Part shown: one piece after another, positions 43,713 to 50,845 of the stretch | How positions within the stretch are numbered: position 1 is the stretch's first letter | Layout of the letters: every line of letters starts with the position of its first letter | NCBI GenBank assembly: GCA_035549075.1 | Contig: DASZRT010000030.1 | Location: 36,953-100,952 of the forward strand | DNA from: DASZFV01 sp035549075 | GTDB taxonomy: Bacteria; Myxococcota_A; Polyangia; Fen-1088 | Length of the DNA: 64,000 nt | Reading direction: 5' to 3' | Notes under the pieces: generated by a model | Databases searched by the model: none | Told to the model about the DNA's origin: nothing | The model's input: the letters and a program-made list of their open reading frames with translations, nothing else | Made by a program: the position numbers and the translations under genes

Positions 43713-45695
43713 ATGCGACGAAAGACTGTTTCTGGGTGGGCGCTCGGCGTCGGGCTCGTGGGCCTTCTGATGGGTGGCTGCGGTGGTTCGAGCACACCGG
43801 CGGACGGGAGCGGGGGGGGCGGCGAAGCCGGAGACGGCGCGGTGGGAGGCGTCGGAGGAACCTTCGACGGCGCCGCGGGCGACGCGGCCGACGGAAGTAC
43901 GGCCGACGTCAGCGACGGCGCCGCGGGCGATGCGGTCGTCGATGCGGCCGGCGGCACGGGTGGCGTCGGCGGCTCGGGCGGCATGGGCGGCAGCGTCGTC
44001 GCGGGCAGCGGCGGCTCGATCGATGCCGGCATCGACGGACAGACCGACGGCGCCGCCGACGGCTCGTCGGGTGGCGCAGGCGGAGGCTCGACCGGCGGTG
44101 TCGACGGCAGCGTGGCCATCGGCCCCGCGAACCAGGGGCCTGATTTCCCCCACCAGGCGGGGAACGCCACCAACGGCCAACAGGTGTTCCGATTCGAAAC
44201 GTTTGGGAACGAAGGTTTCTGGACGGACGCCGTGAAGTTGCCCGCGGGCCTCGTCGCCGCTCACGTCACGCCCGTGCAGGCGCTCGCGTTGGGCCTGTCG
44301 GTCAACGTCGACGCGCTCGACACGACGACGAAGGCCGCGATCACGGCCGAGCTCGCCGCTTCGGGCACGACCGGGCCGCTCCTCAACGACGCCGCGACGA
44401 CGCTCAAGCTCCTCGACGAGAACGCCGTCATCGGCGTCGTCGTCAAGGACACGAGCGGCGACGGCAAGCTCGACGTCACGGCGGGCGACAAGGTCGGCGT
44501 CACGTGCGCCGTGTGCCACGCGATCACGGACGGCTCGATCGTTCCTTCGCCGAGCAACCTCGGCGGCGGCGGCATCGGCCACGAGATCGACGGGCCCACG
44601 CCGCACAACCTGAACCTCGGCGCGATCTTCGCGGCGGCCAACAACTCGCGCGCGCTGTTCCCGTTGCTGCAGCTCAAGCTGGTCGCCAACGGCAACAAAT
44701 CGACCGGCCGCGCGCCCGACAGCGCCGCGATCACCGTGACCTCGACCGAGGCCGACGTCGACGCGTATCTGCAAAACCCCGCCTACTACCCGCTTGGCTC
44801 GTTCGACGATGGCCCCGACGGCAACGGCGCGCCCGAGCACATCTCGCCGTTCTTCCGCACGGATCTCTCCGCGCCCTACGGCGCGCCCGGAGACATCGCG
44901 CGCCTCGACAACTTCAACAACCTCGTCTACACGGCGCTCCTCGATCCGACGACGTTGGTGCTTCCGAGCGGACAGACGTTCTTGAAGGCGCTGGGCGGCG
45001 ACGCAGCCGGCGCGGAGCTCGCGACGAGCTACCTGCAGGTGTTGACGGCGACGGGCGTGATCGGGCCCGCCGGGACCACGCCGGGAACGGGCTTCCCGTT
45101 CATCACGGCGTCACTGCCCGCGGGCGTCACGGCCGGCAGCGAAGACGCGCCCGTCGGGCTGCGCGTCGACAACCAGAAGCTGCTCGATCTCAACGCCTAC
45201 ACCGACAGCTTGCACGCGCCGGCGCCGCCCGCGGGCCTCGATGTCGCGAAGGTGACGTCCGGTCTGATCACCTTCGAGCAGAGCTGCACGTCCTGCCACA
45301 ACGTCAACCAGTCCGTTCGCGTCCCCTCGTTCGTCGTGGCGATGTCGACGGTGCTGCCTTCGTATGCACCGAGTGTCCTCGTGCAGCGGCCCGTCGAGGC
45401 GGGCATCCGGCCGACGGCGTACGCCCCGATTCAAAATGACCCGAACACGATCTTCGACGACAAAATGGTGGTCATCGAGGCGAGCCGGCGAGGCGAGGTC
45501 CGTGGCAGCGCGCTGCCTCTGCTCCTCGACCTCGCGCGCAAGGATCGCTTCCTGCACGACGGCGAGGTCGTCGGGCTCAGCAGCTTGCTCGACCCGGCGC
45601 GCGGCTCCGGCGCGCCGCACCCGTTCTTCGTCGCCGACGCGACGGCGCGCGCCAACGTCATCGAGTTCCTGAAGAGCCTGCGCGATACGCCGTGA
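43713..45695 (+). CDS. Di-haem c-type lipoprotein
   Basis: The protein has 660 residues from the ATG at 43713 with a perfect AGGAGG site. The signal peptide ends LLMGGC (Cys23). About 120 residues of Gly/Asp/Ala stalk follow. The remaining 500 residues carry two haem c sites, TCAVCHAITDGS and SCTSCHNVNQSV, about 260 residues apart, with no recognised enzyme domain. It may be an electron-transfer protein displayed at the envelope. It is divergent from katE (175-nt gap), but a shared peroxide response is not shown. Confidence 0.8.
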   Translation: MRRKTVSGWALGVGLVGLLMGGCGGSSTPADGSGGGGEAGDGAVGGVGGTFDGAAGDAADGSTADVSDGAAGDAVVDAAGGTGGVGGSGGMGGSVVAGSGGSIDAGIDGQTDGAADGSSGGAGGGSTGGVDGSVAIGPANQGPDFPHQAGNATNGQQVFRFETFGNEGFWTDAVKLPAGLVAAHVTPVQALALGLSVNVDALDTTTKAAITAELAASGTTGPLLNDAATTLKLLDENAVIGVVVKDTSGDGKLDVTAGDKVGVTCAVCHAITDGSIVPSPSNLGGGGIGHEIDGPTPHNLNLGAIFAAANNSRALFPLLQLKLVANGNKSTGRAPDSAAITVTSTEADVDAYLQNPAYYPLGSFDDGPDGNGAPEHISPFFRTDLSAPYGAPGDIARLDNFNNLVYTALLDPTTLVLPSGQTFLKALGGDAAGAELATSYLQVLTATGVIGPAGTTPGTGFPFITASLPAGVTAGSEDAPVGLRVDNQKLLDLNAYTDSLHAPAPPAGLDVAKVTSGLITFEQSCTSCHNVNQSVRVPSFVVAMSTVLPSYAPSVLVQRPVEAGIRPTAYAPIQNDPNTIFDDKMVVIEASRRGEVRGSALPLLLDLARKDRFLHDGEVVGLSSLLDPARGSGAPHPFFVADATARANVIEFLKSLRDTP

Positions 45696-45948
45696 GTCGT
45701 CACTTTGCGCCGCGCGGCCTGGCCCTCGGGCTCGTGTTCACGGACGCGTCGTGCACGGCACGCAGCGCCTCGCGCGGCTGAGCTTTCTCGGGCCCGACGT
45801 TCCCACGCTCACGTCGGCGCAACACGACGCGGTCTGCGGGATGATCGTGGGGGCGGCGCAATCGCGCGCACCGTCGTCGGCGGGCACGTTCGTGACGGCG
45901 ACCGCCGGACCGAGTAACGCGCGCGCCGATCCTGCTACGCTGTCGCGC

Positions 45949-47019
45949 GTGGCGGCGTTGCTCGAACGGCTCGGGGTTCGCGTTCCGGTGATTCAAGCGC
46001 CCATGGCCGGCGTGTCGACGCCGGCGCTCGCGGCGGCGGTCACGAACGCGGGCGCGCTCGGCTCGATCGCCGTCGGCTCGGCGGGCGTCGAGGAGACGCG
46101 TCGAATGATCCACGAGACGCGGCGGCTCACGCGCGGGCCGTTCAACGTCAACCTGTTCTGCCATCGGCCGCCGCGGCGCGATCCCGCGCGAGAGACGAAT
46201 TGGCTCGCGACGCTCGCGCCCGTCTTTCAATCCTTCGGTGCGGCGCCGCCCGATCGTTTGAGCGAGGTCTACCGAACGTTCGTGGGCGACGGCGAGATGC
46301 TGGCGATGCTGCTCGACGAACGGCCGGCGGCCGTGAGCTTCCACTTCGGCGCGCCGTCGCGAGAGGCGATCGCGGCGTTGCGCGGCGCGGGCGTCGTGCT
46401 GCTCGCGAGCGCGACGAGCGTCGACGAGGCGCGCGCGCTCGAAGACGACGGCGTCGACGCGATCGTCGCCCAGGGCTACGAGGCCGGCGGTCACCGGGGC
46501 ACGTTCGACGCCGACGCGCCCGACGATCGGCTCGGCACGCTCGCGCTCGTGCGGCTGCTGGTCGCGCGCCGTCGAGCTCCCGTGATCGCGGCGGGCGGGA
46601 TCATGGACGGCGCGGGCGTCGCGGCGGCGCTCGCGCTCGGCGCCGAGGCGGCGCAGCTCGGCACGGCCTTCATCGGCTGTCCCGAGTCGAGCGCCGACGC
46701 CGCCTACCGCGCGTTGCTCGCCGGCCCGGCCGCGGCGCACACCGTGATGACCCGCATCATCTCGGGACGCCCGGCGCGCTGCCTCGCCAACGGCTTCACG
46801 GCGCTCACGCGCACGATCGACGAGCGCGACGCCGCCGACTACCCGCTCGCCTACGCCGCAGGAAAAGCGCTCTCGGCCGCGGCGCGCGCGCGAGGCGAGA
46901 CGGGCTTCGCGGCGCAGTGGGCGGGGCAAGGCGCGCCGCTCGCGCGCGCGCTGCCGGCCGCCGAGCTCGTCGCCGCGCTCGAGGCCGAGCTCAGAGCGGC
47001 GAGCGACGCTCGACCCTGA
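45949..47019 (+). CDS. Nitronate monooxygenase (2-nitropropane dioxygenase family)
   Basis: The protein has 356 residues from a GTG at 45949, chosen because it begins the conserved VIQAPMAGVSTPALAAAVTN. FMN/TIM-barrel landmarks are the active-site His in GYEAGGHRGTF, the phosphate loop VIAAGGIMDGAGVAAAL, and the C-terminal GQGAPLAR. The enzyme oxidises alkyl nitronates such as propionate-3-nitronate with O2 and FMN, a detoxification reaction. Upstream 5' sequence in frame to 45751 is probably untranslated. The gene converges with a membrane-protein gene and overlaps it by 29 nt. Confidence 0.9.
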   Translation: MAALLERLGVRVPVIQAPMAGVSTPALAAAVTNAGALGSIAVGSAGVEETRRMIHETRRLTRGPFNVNLFCHRPPRRDPARETNWLATLAPVFQSFGAAPPDRLSEVYRTFVGDGEMLAMLLDERPAAVSFHFGAPSREAIAALRGAGVVLLASATSVDEARALEDDGVDAIVAQGYEAGGHRGTFDADAPDDRLGTLALVRLLVARRRAPVIAAGGIMDGAGVAAALALGAEAAQLGTAFIGCPESSADAAYRALLAGPAAAHTVMTRIISGRPARCLANGFTALTRTIDERDAADYPLAYAAGKALSAAARARGETGFAAQWAGQGAPLARALPAAELVAALEAELRAASDARP

Positions 47020-47389
47020 TCTTCGCCGCGAAGTGCGCGAAGCCGCACGCGAGCAGCACGTGCAGCGCCGAGTTCGGGACGATGCCCGACGCGCGCGTGA
47101 GGACGCCGGCGCGGTAGGCGGCGATCTCGATCGGCAGCAGGCCGAGCTGGATCACGAGGTTCCCCAGGAGAAAGGCGCGCAGTCCCGGCGAGTCGGGCTG
47201 GCGGCGAAGGCCGAAGCTCGCGACGGCCAGCCCGAGCAGCGCGACGCCGACCTCGCGCACCCAGACGGCGGCGGCGGCGTCGGCGGCGACGCCCTTGCTC
47301 GCGAGGAGGACGGCCGGCGCGAGCGCCGCGAGGGCCCCCACGGCGAAGGCGACGGCGGCGACGAGGGTCAGGAACGTCGATCGGCTCAT
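46991..47389 (-). CDS. Small four-TM membrane protein
   Basis: The protein has 132 residues with about four TM helices (FLTLVAAVAFAVGALAALAP, VGVALLGLAVASFGL, FLLGNLVIQLGLLPIEIAAY, ALHVLLACGFAHFA). It has no recognised domain but the appearance of the small DUF4345-like proteins. It is divergent from a TetR regulator, with the shared operator at 47400-47420 just 11 nt before the ATG, so it is very probably the regulator's target. Its C-terminal codons overlap the 3' end of the nitronate monooxygenase gene. Confidence 0.75.
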   Translation of the reverse strand: MSRSTFLTLVAAVAFAVGALAALAPAVLLASKGVAADAAAAVWVREVGVALLGLAVASFGLRRQPDSPGLRAFLLGNLVIQLGLLPIEIAAYRAGVLTRASGIVPNSALHVLLACGFAHFAAKIRVERRSPL

Positions 47390-47399
47390 GACGACGAGG

Positions 47400-47420
47400 A
47401 TACATACAAACTGTATGTAT
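47400..47420. promoter_or_regulatory. TetR-type operator between divergent genes
   Basis: ATACATACA and TGTATGTAT are perfect 9-bp arms with a 3-nt spacer, an AT-rich island in GC-rich sequence. It lies between a four-TM protein gene and a tetR gene and is a very likely TetR-dimer site controlling both. Confidence 0.8.
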
Positions 47421-47452
47421 GTAAAACCGACTACCCTCACGACTCGCCCGCC

Positions 47453-48070
47453 ATGCCCAAGAAGACCGCCGCCGAGGCCGAGGAGACGCGCCGGCACCTG
47501 CTCGCCGTCGCGCGCCGCCTCTTCGCGGGCCGCGGCTACGCCGCCGTCGGCACCGAGGAGATCGTCCGCGCCGCCCGGGTGACGCGCGGCGCGCTGTACC
47601 ACCACTACCGCGACAAGGAGGACCTGTTCGTCGCCGTCGTCGAGGACGTCATGCGCGACAACGAGGCGGCGCTGCGCGCCGTTCTCGCGCGCCACGCGGC
47701 GACGCCGGCGCGGGCGCTGCTCGCGGCGGCGGCGGCCTTCCTCGATCTGAGCGAGCGGCGCGACGTGCAGCGCGTGCTCTTCCAGGACGCGCCCTCGGTG
47801 CTCGGGTGGCGCCGCTGGCGCGCGCTCGACGCGAAGTACGGGCTGGGCCTCGTGCGCGGCGCGCTCGAGGCGGCGATGGCGCGCGGCGCGCTCGCGCGCC
47901 AGCCCGTGAGGCCGCTCGCGCACCTGCTGCTGGGCGCGCTCATCGAGGCGGCGCTCATGATCGCCCACGCCGACGATCCGGCGCGCGCCCGCGCCGAGAT
48001 CGAGGCGCCGCTCGCGCGCATCGTCGCGGGGCTTCGGCCGGCGCGCGTCAGACGAGGCGCGCGCCCCTGA
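47453..48070 (+). CDS. TetR-family transcriptional regulator
   Basis: The 205-residue protein has an N-terminal HTH (ARRLFAGRGYAAVGTEEIVR and AARVTRGALYHHYRDKEDLF), the characteristic TetR GALYHHY segment. An all-helical ligand domain ends in a basic tail. The ATG at 47453 gives the canonical N-terminus MPKKTAAEAEETRR. The overlapping 3' end with ogt (23 nt, convergent) is notable. The inducer is unknown, and the adjacent four-TM gene is the likely target. Confidence 0.92.
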   Translation: MPKKTAAEAEETRRHLLAVARRLFAGRGYAAVGTEEIVRAARVTRGALYHHYRDKEDLFVAVVEDVMRDNEAALRAVLARHAATPARALLAAAAAFLDLSERRDVQRVLFQDAPSVLGWRRWRALDAKYGLGLVRGALEAAMARGALARQPVRPLAHLLLGALIEAALMIAHADDPARARAEIEAPLARIVAGLRPARVRRGARP

Positions 48071-48548
48071 CGCGCGCTTCGAGCGCGAGCAGCGCTCGCT
48101 TGCGCGGGATCTCGCCGCCGTAGCCGGTCATCGAGCCGTCGGCGCCGATGACGCGGTGGCAGGGGATCACGATCGACAGCGGGTTCTTGCCGTTGGCGGC
48201 GCCGACGGCGCGCGAGGCGCTCGGCTTGCCGATGGCGCGCGCGAGCTCGCCGTAGCTCGCCGTCTCACCGAACGGGATGTCGAGCAGCGCGTCCCAGACG
48301 ACGCGCTGGAACGGCGTCCCGCGCGGCGCGAGCGGCAGATCGAACCGCGTGCGCCGGCCCGCGAAGTACTCGGCGAGCTGGGCGGCGACGGGGCGCAGGC
48401 GCCGCTCGTCGCGCTTCCAGGCCGCCGGCGGATCGACGGCGTGCGACGCGTTCGCGAAGTACACGCCAACCAAGTCGCCGCCCTCCGCGACGAGCGTGAG
48501 CGGCCCCACGGGGCTCTCGACGACCGAATACGACGTCTCGCGATTCAT
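48048..48548 (-). CDS. ogt: Methylated-DNA-protein-cysteine methyltransferase
   Basis: The protein has 166 residues. The suicide acceptor Cys is in SIVIPCHRVIGADGSMTGYG. The helix-turn-helix DNA-binding part is SYGELARAIGKPSASRAVG with AANGKNPL. It removes O6-methylguanine by transferring the methyl group to itself. ATG 48548 or 48554 are both possible starts. It is divergent from an Ada-AlkA fusion with a long inverted repeat between them, forming an alkylation-repair pair. Confidence 0.95.
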   Translation of the reverse strand: MNRETSYSVVESPVGPLTLVAEGGDLVGVYFANASHAVDPPAAWKRDERRLRPVAAQLAEYFAGRRTRFDLPLAPRGTPFQRVVWDALLDIPFGETASYGELARAIGKPSASRAVGAANGKNPLSIVIPCHRVIGADGSMTGYGGEIPRKRALLALEARVRGARLV

Positions 48549-48579
48549 GGGCACGAGGATGCGTCAGGCGAGCCGGTCG

Positions 48580-48637
48580 CGCTCGCCATTTTCGGACGCG
48601 ACCACGGGCGAATCCTCATGTCCGAAAACGGCGAGCG
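48580..48637. promoter_or_regulatory. 18-bp imperfect inverted repeat between ogt and ada-alkA
   Basis: CGCTCGCCATTTTCGGAC (48580-48597) and GTCCGAAAACGGCGAGCG (48620-48637) are inverted copies with one mismatch and a 22-nt spacer. It lies exactly between two divergent alkylation-repair genes, so it is probably a shared operator for an Ada-type or other regulator. It could also fold as RNA in the ada-alkA leader. Confidence 0.7.
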
Positions 48638-48667
48638 TCCGTGCGCGCCCCGACTAGAGTTGCGCCC

Positions 48668-50119
48668 GTGGCCACGGACGCGCCGACCCTCTACCGCGCG
48701 CTGTCGGCGCGCGACGCGCGCTTCGACGGCGTCTTCTTTTGCGGCGTGACCTCGACGGGGATCTACTGCCGCCCCATTTGCCCCGCGCGCACGCCGCGCC
48801 GGACGAGCTGCCGCTTCTTCGCGAGCGCGCACGAGGCCGAGCAGGCCGGCTTCCGCCCGTGCCTGCGCTGCCGCCCCGAGCTCGCGCCCGGCCTCGCGCC
48901 CGTCGACGACGCTCAGCGCATCGCGCGCGCGATCGTCGAGCAGCTCGAGGACGGCACGATCGACGCCGCGGCCGGGCTCGAGGCGCTCGCCGAGCGCTTC
49001 GAGCTCAGCTCGCGCCAACTGCGGCGGATCGTGCGCCGCGAGCTGGGCGTCGCGCCGATTCAGCTGGTCCTCACGCGGCGGCTCTTGCTCGCGAAGCAGC
49101 TGCTCACGGAGACCTCGTTGCCCGTGACCGAGGTGGCGTTCGCGAGCGGCTTCTCGAGCCTGCGGCGCTTCAACGACGCGTTCGTCGGCCGCTACGGCCT
49201 CGCGCCGTCGCGCCTGCGCCGCCGCGCCGGCGCACCGAGTGACGGCAGGCCGACGACGCTGACCTTGCGGCTCTCGGCGCGCGCGCCGTTCGACTGGCCG
49301 GGCGTGCTCGCGTTCCTGCGCAGGCGCGCGCTCGCGGGCGTCGAGCACGTCACCGACGACGCCTACGCGCGCACGGTGCGGCTGGGCGCGCACGTCGGCT
49401 GGATCCGCGTGACGCGCGGGAAGACCGAGGCGTCGCTGGCGCTCGAGCTCGCGCAGAGCTTGACGCCGGCGTTGCCGACGCTGCTCCGCCGCGTGCGCGC
49501 CCTCTTCGATCTCGACGCGCGCCCCGACGCCATCGCGCGCCACCTGCGCAAAGACAAAGTCCTCGCGCCGCTCGTCGCCGCCAACCCCGGGCTGCGCGTG
49601 CCCGGCGCGTTCGAGGGCTTCGAGCTCGCCGTGCGCGCGATCCTCGGGCAACAGGTCACGGTGAAGGCGGCCACGACGATCGCGGGCCGCCTCGCGCGCG
49701 CCTACGGCGAACCGGTCGACACGCCGCTCGCGCCGCTCGATCGCCTGTCACCGACGGCGGCGCGGCTCGCGCGTACGCGCGTCGAAGACCTCGCGGCGCA
49801 CGGCATCCCGCGCGCGCGCGCCGCGAGCCTCGTCGCGCTCGCGCGCGCCCAGGTGTCGGGCGCGCTGCCGCTCGACGGCGGCGCGCGCCCCGATCTCGAA
49901 GCGACGGTCGAACGCCTCGTCGCGCTGCCCGGCATCGGCCCGTGGACGGCGCACTATATCGCCATGCGCGCGCTGCGCTGGCCCGACGCCTTCCCGCGGG
50001 GCGACGTCGCCGTGCGCGCGAGCCTGGGCGGCGTCACGGCCGCGCGCGCCGACGAGCTGTCGCGCGCGTGGCGGCCGTGGCGCAGCTACGCCGTGCTGCA
50101 CCTGTGGAACCGGCCCTGA
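48668..50119 (+). CDS. Ada-AlkA fusion: methyl sensor, AraC HTH and 3-methyladenine glycosylase
   Basis: The protein has 483 residues from a GTG at 48668; an alternative GTG at 48641 adds nine residues. The Ada zinc domain uses Cys34, Cys38, Cys65 and Cys68 (GIYCRPICPARTP, FRPCLRCRPE). An AraC-type HTH follows (FELSSRQLRRIVRREL, EVAFASGFSSLRRFNDAF). The AlkA_N domain and HhH-GPD glycosylase follow, with LPGIGPWTAHYIAMRAL and the catalytic Asp in FPRGDVAVR. The protein can in principle sense methyl damage, regulate genes and excise alkylated bases. The divergent ogt and intergenic repeat fit an adaptive-response unit. Confidence 0.95.
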   Translation: MATDAPTLYRALSARDARFDGVFFCGVTSTGIYCRPICPARTPRRTSCRFFASAHEAEQAGFRPCLRCRPELAPGLAPVDDAQRIARAIVEQLEDGTIDAAAGLEALAERFELSSRQLRRIVRRELGVAPIQLVLTRRLLLAKQLLTETSLPVTEVAFASGFSSLRRFNDAFVGRYGLAPSRLRRRAGAPSDGRPTTLTLRLSARAPFDWPGVLAFLRRRALAGVEHVTDDAYARTVRLGAHVGWIRVTRGKTEASLALELAQSLTPALPTLLRRVRALFDLDARPDAIARHLRKDKVLAPLVAANPGLRVPGAFEGFELAVRAILGQQVTVKAATTIAGRLARAYGEPVDTPLAPLDRLSPTAARLARTRVEDLAAHGIPRARAASLVALARAQVSGALPLDGGARPDLEATVERLVALPGIGPWTAHYIAMRALRWPDAFPRGDVAVRASLGGVTAARADELSRAWRPWRSYAVLHLWNRP

Positions 50120-50168
50120 GGGAGCTCGGGTTTCACGACGCGAACGGTTGGGCTACCCTGGCCGGCGC

Positions 50169-50654
50169 ATGGCGTCCGAACACACGTGGCTCCCCATTCT
50201 CTCCGCGATCATGTCGACGACGCTGGCCGCGATGGCGCTGTGGGTCGCGTCGCGGCAGTCGAAGACGAACATGGCGAAGCTGCGCCTCGACCTCTACGAC
50301 AAGCGTTTTGCCATCTACGAGACGGCGCTGGCCTTTTACCAAGAGCTCGCCGGCTCGCCCGACGCGCTCGAGAGCGAGGCGTTCAAGGCGCTGCACCGCG
50401 GGTTCACGAAGGCCCACCGCGAGACGCAGTTCCTGTTCGACGACGACTCGGGCGTCTTCGAGCTCATGGGTCGGATCAGCGTCGACTCGTACAAGATCAT
50501 CGCGACGAAGAAGCACGCGCGCGAGCTGCGCGGCGACGTCGCCGTGAAGATGGTGGCCGAGGCGAACGACGTTTACGCGAAGATCGAGAAGGCGATGAAC
50601 GACCTCGAGCGCGCGATCGGCCCGTACATTCGCTTCAACAAGGCGCTCATCTAG
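50169..50654 (+). CDS. Single-TM coiled-coil protein of unknown function
   Basis: The protein has 161 residues from the ATG at 50169. The N-terminal TM is LPILSAIMSTTLAAMALWVA. A basic turn (SRQSKTNMAKLRLDLYDKRF) and long amphipathic helices follow (AIYETALAFYQELAGS to AMNDLERAIGPYIRF). There is no enzyme motif. The soluble part is on the cytoplasmic side if the TM is an anchor with N-out orientation. The neighbourhood (ada-alkA upstream, Cys-rich lipoprotein downstream) gives no hint of function. Confidence 0.68.
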   Translation: MASEHTWLPILSAIMSTTLAAMALWVASRQSKTNMAKLRLDLYDKRFAIYETALAFYQELAGSPDALESEAFKALHRGFTKAHRETQFLFDDDSGVFELMGRISVDSYKIIATKKHARELRGDVAVKMVAEANDVYAKIEKAMNDLERAIGPYIRFNKALI

Positions 50655-50675
50655 CGAAGCGCTCCGCGGCGCGAT

Positions 50676-50693
50676 TTTTCGGGCGCCCGAAAA
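50676..50693. promoter_or_regulatory. Perfect 18-bp palindrome TTTTCGGGC-GCCCGAAAA
   Basis: The perfect dyad lies 22 nt after the coiled-coil gene. It has no loop for a terminator hairpin, and its half-site TTTTCGG is the same as in the ogt/ada-alkA repeat. It looks like a protein-binding site; a terminator role is less likely. Confidence 0.5.
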
Positions 50694-50781
50694 TGAGCCG
50701 ACGCGTCGGGCTGGCGTCGCTCGTCGTCGGATATTTCGCGGCGGTTTCCGCGCGACGCAGACGCCGTAGCTTGTACGCACA

Positions 50782-50804
50782 ACCGCCATTTTGAGGCTGG
50801 CGGT
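50782..50804 (+). promoter_or_regulatory. Hairpin in the leader of the giant Cys-rich gene
   Basis: ACCGCCA and TGGCGGT form a 7-bp stem around a 9-nt loop, 42 nt upstream of the ATG at 50846. It may shape the 5' UTR. There is no riboswitch signature. Confidence 0.3.
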
Positions 50805-50845
50805 GAGCTTCGCGGTGACCTACATAAGGCCCAGAGAGTATCTGC

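Noticed and set aside
45700..46929. Minus-strand ORF of 409 codons opposite nitronate monooxygenase
   Set aside because: Arg/Glu-rich shadow of a strongly conserved enzyme.
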